Source: Candidatus Krumholzibacteriia bacterium (GTDB lineage: Bacteria > Krumholzibacteriota > Krumholzibacteriia > WVZY01 > JAKEHA01). From it: a stretch of 61,283 nucleotides of DNA. The notes below the pieces were generated by a model. The model was not told where the DNA came from and did no database searches. It worked only from the letters and a program-made list of their open reading frames with translations. The stretch covers positions 1 through 61,283 of the forward strand of contig JAOUHG010000020.1 of the NCBI GenBank assembly GCA_029865265.1, in the 5' to 3' direction. Both the position numbers and the translations under genes were made by a program. Of this stretch, positions 18,547 to 26,847 are shown piece by piece; position 1 is the first letter of the stretch; the number at the start of each line of letters is the position of its first letter.

Positions 18547-20430
18547 TCAGTTCCCCGCGCCCGAGCCGTCCACCCACTCCCGGTACCACAGCTCCAGGAT
18601 CATCAGCCGCCAGATCATGGCGGAATTGTCGCGCTTGCCCGCGCGGTGCTCGTCCATGATGCGGTTGAGGTACTCCTGCCGGAAGGTTCCGCGCGCGAGC
18701 GCGCGCTCTCCCCGCACCAGATCGTCGCTGCGGGCAGCCCATTCCTTGCGGAGCCAGAACGCCACCGGCACCGCGAAACCCATCTTGGGCCGGTGCACCA
18801 GTTCGGCCGGCATGAGGCGCTCCGCCACCTTCTTGAGAATGTACTTGGTGGTCATGCCCTTCATGCGCAGCCCGACGGGAATGGTGGCCGCGAACTCCGC
18901 GAGGACGTGATCAAGCAGCGGCGCACGCGCTTCCAGCGATACCATCATGCTGGCGCGGTCCACCTTGGTCAGGATGTCGCCGGGCAGATAGGTGTGCGTA
19001 TCCAGGTACTGCCGCCGCGAGAGCGGGTCGGCGTCGCGTACCGACGCGAGAAACGGCGCCGCCACGCGCGCCGGGTCCTCGATGCCGCGCAGGAAGTCCG
19101 CCTCGAACACCTCGTGCAGCGTGCGCGAGATTCCGCCCGACATGTGGCGTACGTACTGGTCGTCCGCGCCGCCCATCAGGTTGCGCAGACGGTCGATGCC
19201 GCGCGCCCCGGCCGGCATGGCGCCGGTGACGGGGCCGAGAATAGCGTCGCGCAGAACGGCGGGAACGCGGTTGGCGGCGCGCACCTCGGGCGCGTCCAGG
19301 TAGCGCAGGTAGCCCGCGAACAACTCGTCGCCGCCGTCACCGGACAGCGCCACCGTCACGTGGCGGCGCGCCAGCCGCGAGACGTAGTAGGTGGGAATCA
19401 TGGACGAGTCCGAGAAAGGCTCGTCGAACTGCCTCACCAGGGCAAGCACGTCCCGTTCCGCATCGGGCCGCACGACTTCCTCGTGGTGCTCGGTCCCGAA
19501 GTGTTCCGCCACGCGACGGGCGTACGGCAACTCGTTGTACTGCGCCTCATCGAAGCCGATGGAAAAAGTCTTCACGCGTCCCGGCGTGTGCCGGGCCATC
19601 AGCGCCACCACCACCGACGAGTCTGTGCCACCGCTGAGGAACGCCCCCAGCGGCACGTCGCTCATCAGGCGCATGCGCACCGCGTCGTCGAGCAGGTCGA
19701 GCACACGGTCCACCACCTGCACCTCGTCCTGCTCCCCGGCGGTGGAATAGTCCACATCCCAGTACTTCTGCACGCGCACCTCGCCACCCTCGTACACCAG
19801 GTAGTGGGCGGGGGGCAGCTTGGCGATGCCCCGGTAGATTGACAGCGGGTCGGGTACGTAGCCCCAGGCGGCGTAGTCCGCGAGCGCCTGCGCATCCACG
19901 CGGCGCTCCACACCGGGAAGGGTGAGCAGCGCCTTCACTTCCGAGGCGAACGCCAGCCGGCCCGCGGGGCCCGAGGGATGCGTGTAGTAGAGCGGCTTCT
20001 TGCCCAGCCGGTCGCGCGCCAGGAACAGGCGTTGTCGCGTCGTGTCCCAGATGGCGATGCCGAACATCCCCCGCAGGTGCGTGACGCACGCGTCGCCATA
20101 CTCCTCGTACGCGTGGAGGATGCTTTCGGTGTCGGTGCGCGTGGTGTAACGGTGCCCGCGCTTCTCCAGTTCGGCACGCACGTCGCGGTGGTTGTAGATT
20201 TCGCCGTTGTAGACGATCACCTTCGAGCGGTCTTCGTTGAAGATGGGCTGGTGCCCCCCGGCGACGTCGATGATCGACAGGCGCCGCATGCCCAACCCCA
20301 CCCCGCCATCCAGGTGGTAGCCGGCGTCGTCGGGTCCCCGGTGGCGGATGGCGTCGCACATGGCCCGCAGCTCCCCCTCGGAGACGCGTACGCCCGCTCT
20401 GGCATTGACGATTCCGGCGATTCCGCACAT
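18547..20430 (-). CDS. asnB: Asparagine synthase (glutamine-hydrolysing)
   Basis: A 627-residue two-domain enzyme. The N-terminal class II glutaminase starts MCGIAGIVNA with nucleophile C2, followed by AIRHRGPDD and VYNGEIYNH. The C-terminal synthetase has the pyrophosphatase loop LSGGTDSSVV and DKVDRASM-type residues in LTKVDRASMMVSLEAR. It converts aspartate and glutamine to asparagine; the length and features fit the AsnB/exosortase-type subfamily. Such copies are often linked to surface polysaccharide or cell-wall modification, and a flippase gene lies 3 kb away. Divergent from the rhodanese gene, sharing a palindrome-bearing intergenic region. Confidence 0.93.
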   Translation of the reverse strand: MCGIAGIVNARAGVRVSEGELRAMCDAIRHRGPDDAGYHLDGGVGLGMRRLSIIDVAGGHQPIFNEDRSKVIVYNGEIYNHRDVRAELEKRGHRYTTRTDTESILHAYEEYGDACVTHLRGMFGIAIWDTTRQRLFLARDRLGKKPLYYTHPSGPAGRLAFASEVKALLTLPGVERRVDAQALADYAAWGYVPDPLSIYRGIAKLPPAHYLVYEGGEVRVQKYWDVDYSTAGEQDEVQVVDRVLDLLDDAVRMRLMSDVPLGAFLSGGTDSSVVVALMARHTPGRVKTFSIGFDEAQYNELPYARRVAEHFGTEHHEEVVRPDAERDVLALVRQFDEPFSDSSMIPTYYVSRLARRHVTVALSGDGGDELFAGYLRYLDAPEVRAANRVPAVLRDAILGPVTGAMPAGARGIDRLRNLMGGADDQYVRHMSGGISRTLHEVFEADFLRGIEDPARVAAPFLASVRDADPLSRRQYLDTHTYLPGDILTKVDRASMMVSLEARAPLLDHVLAEFAATIPVGLRMKGMTTKYILKKVAERLMPAELVHRPKMGFAVPVAFWLRKEWAARSDDLVRGERALARGTFRQEYLNRIMDEHRAGKRDNSAMIWRLMILELWYREWVDGSGAGN

Positions 20431-20494
20431 TTCTATGCCGTTTCGGGAACCCGCCTGTGGCGGGCGGGGTTAGATAGCGCTAGATTCACTCCAT

Positions 20495-20512
20495 GCCATG
20501 GTCTACCATGGC
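20495..20512. promoter_or_regulatory. Palindromic operator-like site between asnB and the rhodanese gene
   Basis: GCCATGGT (20495-20502) and ACCATGGC (20505-20512) are perfect inverted repeats around a CT centre. The site sits in the 102-bp divergent region, 21 bases before the rhodanese start and 65 bases before asnB. Eight-base arms with a 2-base centre suit a dimeric regulator. No candidate regulator gene is adjacent. Confidence 0.45.
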
Positions 20513-20532
20513 TGGGGAACGGGATCTTCGTC

Positions 20533-21045
20533 ATGAAAACCTTCTTCAATGAAATCCTCGGCGGCATCGGCATCATGTTCGTCGCCACCCTCGTCGGCGT
20601 CACCGTAAACGCGATGCGGCCGGGCGGCATTCCGCTCATCCAGAAGGGCGCGCCGGTTGCCACCGTGCAACACGGGACCGAGCCGGACACGACCGCCACC
20701 GAGAACCTGGGGTCCGTGTCGCTGGCCGAGATGAAGCGCCTCTGGGACGAGGGCGCCGCGTACATCATCGACGCGCGCGACCCCTACGAGTACGCCGAGG
20801 GGCACATCCCCGGCGCCATCAACATCCCCTACGACCGCCTGCCCGAGTACCTCGACATGCTGAGCAGCGAGGTGCCCATGGACGGCGACGTGGTCGTGTA
20901 CTGCCGCGGCCCCGAGTGCGATTTCTCCGACCAGCTCGCCACCGAGCTCAAGATACTCGGCTACCAGAACGTCCGCGTGTTCACGGGCGGCTGGGAGCAG
21001 TGGACCGCGGCCGGCTACCCGGTGGAAGGGATGGTGCCCAAGTGA
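20533..21045 (+). CDS. Membrane-anchored rhodanese-like protein
   Basis: A 170-residue protein with an N-terminal membrane segment (residues about 8-30) and a rhodanese domain. The domain contains DARDPYEYAEGHIPGAINIP, the active-site loop VVYCRGPECDFS with C124 as the likely persulfide cysteine, and the closing FTGGWEQWTAAGYPVE. The hydrophobic anchor suggests that the domain faces the periplasm. It overlaps the following MauE-like gene (GTGA), so the pair probably works on thiols or sulfur at the membrane. The substrate is unknown. Confidence 0.85.
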   Translation: MKTFFNEILGGIGIMFVATLVGVTVNAMRPGGIPLIQKGAPVATVQHGTEPDTTATENLGSVSLAEMKRLWDEGAAYIIDARDPYEYAEGHIPGAINIPYDRLPEYLDMLSSEVPMDGDVVVYCRGPECDFSDQLATELKILGYQNVRVFTGGWEQWTAAGYPVEGMVPK

Positions 21046-21518
21046 AGCGCATCCTCACCGGACGGGAATTGAACCTCGTGCTGCGCCTGTTCATCGGCGG
21101 CATGTTCGTTTACGCCGCCTGGGACAAGGTCCTGCACCCGTACGGGTTCGCGGTGTCCGTGCGCGCCTACAAGATCATCCCGTTCGCACTGTCCAACTTC
21201 GCCGCGCTGGCCATGTCGTGGAGCGAGCTGATCGCCGGCCTCATGCTGATCCTCGGCGTCCTGCCCCGCAAGGCGGCTGGCGCCATCTTCATCCTGCTCG
21301 CGGTGTTCGTCGTGGCCATCGCCACCACGGTGGTGCGCGGGATGGTCATCGACTGCGGCTGCTTCGGGTCCGAGGGCGGCGCCTCCACGTCGTGGCTGCT
21401 CATCCTGCGCAACATCGGGCTGTTGATCGGCACCGCGCTGGTCATGCTGTACAACGACGGCTTCCTCTCCCTGTTCCCGGGCGGCGCCAACCGCCGGCCG
21501 GAACCCGAACGCTACTAG
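21042..21518 (+). CDS. MauE/DoxX-like membrane protein
   Basis: A 158-residue protein with four predicted membrane helices. Family landmarks are LVLRLFIGGMFVYAAWDKVL at the start, SWSELIAGLMLILG, and the cysteine pair in MVIDCGCFGSEGG, which is typical of the MauE/DoxX group thought to support thiol redox at the membrane. It starts at GTG 21042, overlapping the rhodanese stop. Together these look like a two-gene membrane sulfur or disulfide module. Convergent with the flippase gene 10 bases away. Confidence 0.82.
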   Translation: MKRILTGRELNLVLRLFIGGMFVYAAWDKVLHPYGFAVSVRAYKIIPFALSNFAALAMSWSELIAGLMLILGVLPRKAAGAIFILLAVFVVAIATTVVRGMVIDCGCFGSEGGASTSWLLILRNIGLLIGTALVMLYNDGFLSLFPGGANRRPEPERY

Positions 21519-21527
21519 CCCGCCTGC

Positions 21528-23057
21528 TCACGCCCCGCGCGTGGGGCTCCTCCCCAGCAGCGATCGGACGTCGTCGATGGTGACGATCCGGGTCGCGGCG
21601 CACACTCCGGCGTACAGCACCGTATACCCCGCGCACGCCAGCAGCAGCTCGTGAAACTGCGTCACCGCCACATACCGATACGCGAACCATAGCACGACAC
21701 CCGGAGCCAGCGCCGCCGCAAAGCGCGCCGCGATGGCGGCCAGCGGAAGCACATGAAAGATGGAGGTCTGCATGAGCCGCGCCGAATACCAGTGGTGCAC
21801 CAGGGTGAGCAGGCTCATCGTCGCCACCGCGGCCAGGGGCGGCCCCAGGCGTCCGATACTCTGGAACAGAAGGATGCCGAGCGCCAGGTTTACCGCGAGG
21901 CCGATGGCCGAGGTCACCAGGATGAAACGCGTGCGCTTGTACACCTGCAACACCGTCGACTCGAAGCCGGAGCGCAGGAACAGCAGCAGGTAGATCATGA
22001 ACACCGGGGTGGCGGCCGCGTACTCGTTTGTGAAGAGGATGGTCACAAATGGCCGCGCGGTGATCTCCAGGAAGACGAACACGGGCAGGATCAGCACCAG
22101 GGTCTTCAGCAGCGACCGCTGCCACAGCCCCAGTACCCCGGCGTGGTCGCCCACCTTCTCGTAGTTGACCATGGTGGGAAAGGTGACGTTGCTGATCGAG
22201 GCCTGGATGATGTTCAACAGCGGCACCTGGAATGCCCCCACCATGTACACCGCAAACGCCTCGCGTCCCAGGAAGCGGGTGATGATGAACTTGTCCGTCT
22301 GGATCAGCAGGGTGATGGTGATGGCGGCCAGGCCCACCGGCAGCGCAAACGAGAACTGCTCGCGCATCGACGACAGGGAAATGTGCCGCAGGGTGAAGCG
22401 GAACACCGTCTGGATATACCCCATCACGAACGCGAAGCGCAGCAGCGCCAGCAATGTAACGCCCCAGATAATGATGCTCACGTCGCGCGTGTAGAACGAA
22501 ACCGCCATCACCACCAGCGCCTGTACGCCCCAGATGACCGCGTGGTAGGCCGACTGGGCCACCACCTTTCGCTCGGCGATGAACAGCACTTCCATGAACT
22601 CGGTGGTCACCTTCACGAAGGTGAACAGGCACAGCGGCCACATGAACAACCGCACCATCGACCCCATCCCCTCGCCCAGTGCGGCCCCCATGACGACGTA
22701 GACGAGGATGCCCAGGAAGGCCATGGCGGACAGCGCCACCACGGTCTGGCTGACAAGGGCGGAGGCCTCCTGGCGGGACTCGGCGCGCGGAATGAAGTAC
22801 AGCAGGCTGCGCGGAAAGGCGAGCACCAGCATGGGTACGAGCGTTTCCACCAGCAGCCAGAACTGGCGGTAGTACCCGTAGTCCTCCACGCTCAGCATGC
22901 GCGTGTTGACCAGCGGAACGAAGAACATCGCCACGTAGGCGATGATTCGACCGGCGGTTAGAATGCCGACCTGATGGGTGAGGGATTTCTGTGACAACGA
23001 AGGAGCCTCGAAAACGCAGAGCCGGCCGGCGATGGCCGCCGGCCGGACTCCAAGCAT
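21528..23057 (-). CDS. Polysaccharide flippase-like membrane protein (MATE/Wzx family)
   Basis: A protein of up to 509 residues with about 12-14 hydrophobic helices. It begins with the flippase-type segment GILTAGRIIAYVAMFFVPLV and LSVEDYGYYRQFWLLVETLV, as in oligosaccharide flippases and lipopolysaccharide O-unit exporters. It probably moves lipid-linked glycan across the inner membrane. The ATG at 23057 is uncertain: a TTG at 22997 sits just before the conserved part with a GAGG upstream. No glycosyltransferase genes lie beside it, so it is an orphan flippase near asnB. uppP, which recycles the same lipid carrier, is far away in the window. Confidence 0.85.
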   Translation of the reverse strand: MLGVRPAAIAGRLCVFEAPSLSQKSLTHQVGILTAGRIIAYVAMFFVPLVNTRMLSVEDYGYYRQFWLLVETLVPMLVLAFPRSLLYFIPRAESRQEASALVSQTVVALSAMAFLGILVYVVMGAALGEGMGSMVRLFMWPLCLFTFVKVTTEFMEVLFIAERKVVAQSAYHAVIWGVQALVVMAVSFYTRDVSIIIWGVTLLALLRFAFVMGYIQTVFRFTLRHISLSSMREQFSFALPVGLAAITITLLIQTDKFIITRFLGREAFAVYMVGAFQVPLLNIIQASISNVTFPTMVNYEKVGDHAGVLGLWQRSLLKTLVLILPVFVFLEITARPFVTILFTNEYAAATPVFMIYLLLFLRSGFESTVLQVYKRTRFILVTSAIGLAVNLALGILLFQSIGRLGPPLAAVATMSLLTLVHHWYSARLMQTSIFHVLPLAAIAARFAAALAPGVVLWFAYRYVAVTQFHELLLACAGYTVLYAGVCAATRIVTIDDVRSLLGRSPTRGA

Positions 23058-23127
23058 ATCACTCCCCGCAGACCCGCCGCAATCGGAAAGGTGGCGTGGC
23101 CAAAGGAGTTATGTCACCCGTTGCCCC

Positions 23128-24000
23128 CTAGATCACGCCGATGCGCGTGTCCCAGGTGACGATGGTGCGGTGCATCTCGCGACCGGTCTTCGCCTTGGCG
23201 AGCACCTGCAGAAACTCGGGCGTCGAGCACAACCGTGCGATGCGCGCCAGGATGGGAAGGTGGTGCTCGGTGTTGCCCTCGCGGCCCACCAGGAAGAATA
23301 CCGTCTTCACACGATCCGCGTCCGTGGGACCGTAGGGAATGGCCCGCTGCAGCAGGAACGCGCCCACCATCGGTTTGTCCAGTCCCGGCAGGAAGGCGTG
23401 CGGAATGCCCACGCCACCGCCCACGCTGGTCGGCGCCTGGCGCTCGCGCGTTTCCAGCCGCTCCAGCAGCAGTTCGGAGTCGATGTTCTTGTTCTTCTTG
23501 GCCACTGCCTTGACGAAGCGCTGGAACAGGCGTTCCTTGTTCTGCACCGCGACCGCCGCCACGCACAAGGCCGGGTCGATGTACTCATCGATGGAGTGAA
23601 CGAACCCGGTCTTCTTCTTCACCGTTGCAGCCACCGGCTTCAACACACCGGCACGCCGCTTCTTGTCGGATACGATTTCACGAAGCTGATTGAAGTCCTG
23701 CCCCGCCATCCCGCTGCGCATGGCCGTAACCATGAACTCCGCCGCTTCCGGCGTCTCCGCCAGGAAGGTCATGAGGTCCGGGTGTACCTGCTTGGCCGTG
23801 CCCAGCAGATAGCCCTCCGACACGCCCAGCATCTCCGCCACCTGCACGATGCGCGCGCGGGGGATCTTGTGCTGGCGTCCGGCTTCGATCTGGCTCAGGA
23901 ACGCCGGCGACACGCCCAGCTGCCGCGCCATCTCGCGCAAACTGATGCCCTTGGCCTGACGGAGGAGGCGAATGGTGGGTCCGAATGCTATTCCCTGCAT
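23128..24000 (-). CDS. XRE-type HTH fused to PTS EIIA (type 2) domain
   Basis: A 290-residue regulator with two recognisable parts. Residues 9-62 are a Cro/CI HTH (RLLRQAKGISLREMARQLG, then SPAFLSQIEAG). Residues about 145-285 resemble the fructose/mannitol-Ntr EIIA domain, with the phospho-acceptor histidine at H201 in GGGVGIPHAFLPG and the later VKTVFFLVG strand. The linker contains KKRRAGVLKPVAATVKKKTG. The design suggests DNA binding controlled by phosphorylation of H201 or by protein contact. No PTS EI, HPr or permease lies nearby. The ATG at 24000 has AGAAAGGGG about 9 bases upstream and a promoter at 24052-24080. Confidence 0.8.
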   Translation of the reverse strand: MQGIAFGPTIRLLRQAKGISLREMARQLGVSPAFLSQIEAGRQHKIPRARIVQVAEMLGVSEGYLLGTAKQVHPDLMTFLAETPEAAEFMVTAMRSGMAGQDFNQLREIVSDKKRRAGVLKPVAATVKKKTGFVHSIDEYIDPALCVAAVAVQNKERLFQRFVKAVAKKNKNIDSELLLERLETRERQAPTSVGGGVGIPHAFLPGLDKPMVGAFLLQRAIPYGPTDADRVKTVFFLVGREGNTEHHLPILARIARLCSTPEFLQVLAKAKTGREMHRTIVTWDTRIGVI

Positions 24001-24051
24001 GATGTGTATGCCCCTTTCTGGACGTCTGCGGGCCGCCCGCAAACAGATACG

Positions 24052-24080
24052 AATGTAAACTAAACGATAATGTGTGTCAA
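24052..24080 (-). promoter_or_regulatory. Promoter for the HTH-EIIA gene
   Basis: On the minus strand TTGACA (24080-24075) is separated by 17 bases from TACATT (24057-24052). The -35 is a perfect consensus and the -10 matches at 4 of 6. The start of transcription would be about 45 bases before the ATG. The site lies in the 99-bp gap after the M20 peptidase gene, so the regulator has its own promoter. Confidence 0.55.
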
Positions 24081-24099
24081 ACGGAACCGGGTTCCGGCC

Positions 24100-25338
24100 T
24101 CACGAATCCTGCAAGGCCACGTGCGCGAACACCTTGGCGTCGTCAAGGATATGGGGGATCTTGGCGTACTCGTTGGGACGGTGCGCCTGCTCCTCCAGGG
24201 TGGACCACACCACGCACGGGAACCCCGCTTCGCGCAAATACTTGGCCACGGTGCCGCCGCCGATACCGATGGTCTTGGGCTTGCGCTTGCGCAACTCCTT
24301 CATGGCCCGCGCGATGGCGACCGCGACGGGCGCATCGGCCGGCGTCGGGGGCGCGGCAACTTCCTTCTGCACGATGGAGAACTCCATCTTTACGCGGTAC
24401 TTCTTCTCCGTCTCCCGCGCCAGCCGCTTCATCTCCTTGAGCACGTCGTCCACCTTGTACACCGGCAGGATGCGGCAGTCGAAGTACAGGACGTCCTCGC
24501 CGGGGATGGTGTTGATGTTGGGGACGTTGGCCTCGCGCTTGGTGGGCTCGAAGGTCGAAATGGGCGGCGCGAACAGCGGGTCGCGCTTGCGGAACTTCGT
24601 GTACAGCGTCTGCATCCGCACCGTGAAGTAGCTGGCCGCCTTGTGCGCGTTGATGCCGGTTTCGGGCGTGGAACCATGCGTCTGTTTGCCGACGGTCCGC
24701 ACCTTCACCCACAGGATGCTCTTCTCCGCCACCTCGATCTCGGTGCCCAGCGGGTTGCCCGAGTCGGGGACGATGATCAGGTCTTCCCTGTTGAACACGT
24801 CGCGGTGGTGTTTGAGCAGGTAGGAAAGCCCCCACGAGCTCGCCGTCTCCTCGTCCGCCACCAGCGCCACCGAAATGGTGCGTTCCGGCATGACGCCGGC
24901 CTCGATGAATGCCTTGAGCGTCATCACCGCGGAGGTCAACCCCGCCTGGTTGTCTTCTACCCCGCGGCCAATGATCTTGTCCCCATCCACCTTCAGCGTC
25001 CACGGGTCGCTCTTCCACAGGCCCATGTCTCCGGGCGGCACCACGTCGGTGTGCGCGATGATCATCACGCGGGGCGCGGTCGTGCGGCCCGGCAGTTCGA
25101 CCAGCAGGTTGGGACGGATTCCGCTGGGCACACGCTTGTCGGGCGCATCGATCTGGCGCACGCTCATGCCGAGCTTCTCGAGATACGCGGTGAGATACTT
25201 CGCCTTGTCGATCTCGCCCACACCGCCGCTGGTGGGGTCGAGCGCGGGGCGCTTGCACATCTCGGTTTCGAGGTCGATGACGTCTTGACGATAGCCGTCG
25301 ATCTTCTTGATGACGGCGGAGAGGGCGTTCTTGTCCAT
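24100..25338 (-). CDS. M20 family metallopeptidase
   Basis: A 412-residue di-zinc peptidase of the M20/M25/M40 family. Metal-binding and catalytic motifs are visible: IIAHTDVVPPGD, GRGVEDNQAG and VADEETASSWG. The dimerisation-lid region contains GKQTHGSTPETGINAHKAA, and the late EEQAHRPNEY histidine is the last ligand. The PEP form suggests a dipeptidase or acetylamino-acid deacylase, but the substrate is not set by sequence. The ATG at 25338 has GGAGCGA upstream and is preferred over a start 36 bases earlier. Upstream on the same strand, but separated by 173 bp, is a DUF2231 gene. Confidence 0.9.
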   Translation of the reverse strand: MDKNALSAVIKKIDGYRQDVIDLETEMCKRPALDPTSGGVGEIDKAKYLTAYLEKLGMSVRQIDAPDKRVPSGIRPNLLVELPGRTTAPRVMIIAHTDVVPPGDMGLWKSDPWTLKVDGDKIIGRGVEDNQAGLTSAVMTLKAFIEAGVMPERTISVALVADEETASSWGLSYLLKHHRDVFNREDLIIVPDSGNPLGTEIEVAEKSILWVKVRTVGKQTHGSTPETGINAHKAASYFTVRMQTLYTKFRKRDPLFAPPISTFEPTKREANVPNINTIPGEDVLYFDCRILPVYKVDDVLKEMKRLARETEKKYRVKMEFSIVQKEVAAPPTPADAPVAVAIARAMKELRKRKPKTIGIGGGTVAKYLREAGFPCVVWSTLEEQAHRPNEYAKIPHILDDAKVFAHVALQDS

Positions 25339-25511
25339 AGGTCGCTCCAGAGGGTCCAGGTCGACTCGACTCAATTCAGCAATGATTGATGGGTGGACGG
25401 TCGGTTCGCTTGGACACGAATCGGGGTTCGGGGAAGTCTACCCGCCGGCGCGGGCTGCACGCGACGGCAATTAAGCGGAGAATATCGCCGCGGGGGCCGG
25501 GAGTCAACCGT

Positions 25512-26033
25512 TTACCACAGGGAAAAGAACCCGGCGCCGTACACGATTTCCCCGCCGTTGTAGCCGGCAATCAGCGCGCCGGCCGCGGCCAGCGCGAGGA
25601 CGATTCGAAACAAGAACAGTTCCCAGATCTGTCCGCTGCGGCGCACGCCGTCGGCGAGCGCCGCGGCGAGAAACGCAAGCACCGGGGTGGCAATGCCCGC
25701 AATGCGGTGCACGGCGAAGGCGGAGGCAACGTCGGGCGCGATGGTGATGGAATCCGCGCGCGCAAACCCGGACAGGGCTGCCGCGATTCCCAGCCACGCC
25801 CCCGCGTGAACCATGATGCGCGAGGCGGCCGAAAAACGCGAATCGCGCCGCGCCACGAAGACCATTTCCGCCGCAAAGGCCGTCACGATGAGGGCCAGCG
25901 GGAAGTGCACCAGCGCCGGGTGCAGGCGACCCATCAGGTCGATGCCCCCGGAGACGGGTGGCGCGGTGGCGGCCACCGCGAGCGCCGGCGAGAGACCCGC
26001 CACACCGGCCAGGACGAAGGTGCTACGGACCAT
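25512..26033 (-). CDS. DUF2231 membrane protein
   Basis: A 173-residue protein with about four membrane helices and the family mark RLHPALVHFPLALIVTAFA. A start-proximal hydrophobic stretch ending VAATAPP could be a signal peptide. DUF2231 proteins are uncharacterised; some have histidines in LHPALVHF that suggest heme or metal binding. It overlaps the PIG-L gene by 11 bases on the same strand. A 17-bp sequence at its 3' end is repeated upstream of the PIG-L gene. Confidence 0.82.
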   Translation of the reverse strand: MVRSTFVLAGVAGLSPALAVAATAPPVSGGIDLMGRLHPALVHFPLALIVTAFAAEMVFVARRDSRFSAASRIMVHAGAWLGIAAALSGFARADSITIAPDVASAFAVHRIAGIATPVLAFLAAALADGVRRSGQIWELFLFRIVLALAAAGALIAGYNGGEIVYGAGFFSLW

Positions 26034-26754
26034 CGGCGATTCCCTCGAACAGGTTGCCCACCGGCGCCGCGGGGCGCGGGAGCCGGGTGCGGCGCAGCCC
26101 GAAGTGCTCGGGCGTCGATACCACGCGGTAGTCGAACTTCTCCTGCAGACTCTCGAAGAAAGCGAGCTGGGTTTCGTGGCAGCGGATGGCCGCTACCTTG
26201 CGGTCCATGGCGGGCGCGGCCACCGGCACGACGGCGGCGACCTCCTCGTTCTCCATGGGCACCAGGTTGGGGCGTTGGTAGAGCGCCGCCTTGACGCGCG
26301 GGAGCCCGAATTCGTAGTAGAGACCGGGCCCGGCGTCCCCGGCGCGGGCGAAGGCCTGGTCGAGGAAGCCGGCCACGGCGATGTGGTCGGGATGGCCGGA
26401 AACGCCCAGGTGGTGAAAGGTCAGCACCACCTGCGGGCGCAACCGGCGGATGTCGTTCAGAATCTCTTCCACCGCCCAGTCTGCGTCCACGCTGGCGACA
26501 CCACGGTCGGGCGCACCCAGAACGCGGTGCCCGGAAACACCCAGTGCATCGCACGCCCCCGCCAGCTCCAGCCGGCGTCGCCGCGCGAGCTCGGCCGGGT
26601 CCAGCGATTTGGACACCCCGATGGTGCCCGCCTCCCCGGCGGTGAAGGTGGTGATGAAGACCTCGGCGCCGTCCAGGGCCAGCCCGGCGATGGTGCCGCC
26701 GGGGCCGTAGCACTCGTCGTCGGGATGCGCGAAAACACACAGCAGGCGTTTCAT
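26023..26754 (-). CDS. PIG-L family deacetylase
   Basis: A 243-residue zinc-dependent N-acetylglucosamine deacetylase-like protein. The metal-site motif AHPDDE is at residues 9-14, and GVSGHPDHIAV is the second metal-ligand loop. The family includes BshB (bacillithiol), MshB (mycothiol) and glycolipid deacetylases. A bacilliredoxin in this window makes a BshB role attractive, but neither the glycosyltransferase BshA nor the ligase BshC is seen. It starts divergently from the flavoprotein fusion gene, 93 bases away. Confidence 0.85.
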   Translation of the reverse strand: MKRLLCVFAHPDDECYGPGGTIAGLALDGAEVFITTFTAGEAGTIGVSKSLDPAELARRRRLELAGACDALGVSGHRVLGAPDRGVASVDADWAVEEILNDIRRLRPQVVLTFHHLGVSGHPDHIAVAGFLDQAFARAGDAGPGLYYEFGLPRVKAALYQRPNLVPMENEEVAAVVPVAAPAMDRKVAAIRCHETQLAFFESLQEKFDYRVVSTPEHFGLRRTRLPRPAAPVGNLFEGIADGP

Positions 26755-26847
26755 GATCGGGCGTCAACGTACCCGCGCCGGGCGCCGGGAGTCAACCGTT
26801 GCCTATGCCCGTTGCGTATCGGATACTGACGGCGCACCCGGGACCCC

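Larger units (their letters stand above)
25496..26800. repeat. 17-bp direct repeats flanking the DUF2231/PIG-L pair
   Basis: The 17-mer GCCGGGAGTCAACCGTT occurs at 25496-25512 and again, identical and in the same orientation, at 26784-26800. The copies bracket exactly the two-gene DUF2231/PIG-L unit. No transposase or integrase is present. They could be a relic of insertion of the two-gene unit, or shared regulatory sequence, or chance. Confidence 0.4.

Noticed and set aside
26023-26754. Calling the PIG-L protein BshB of bacillithiol synthesis because a bacilliredoxin is present.
   Set aside because: Neither BshA nor BshC is in the window and the PIG-L family is broad, so the specific name is not supported.
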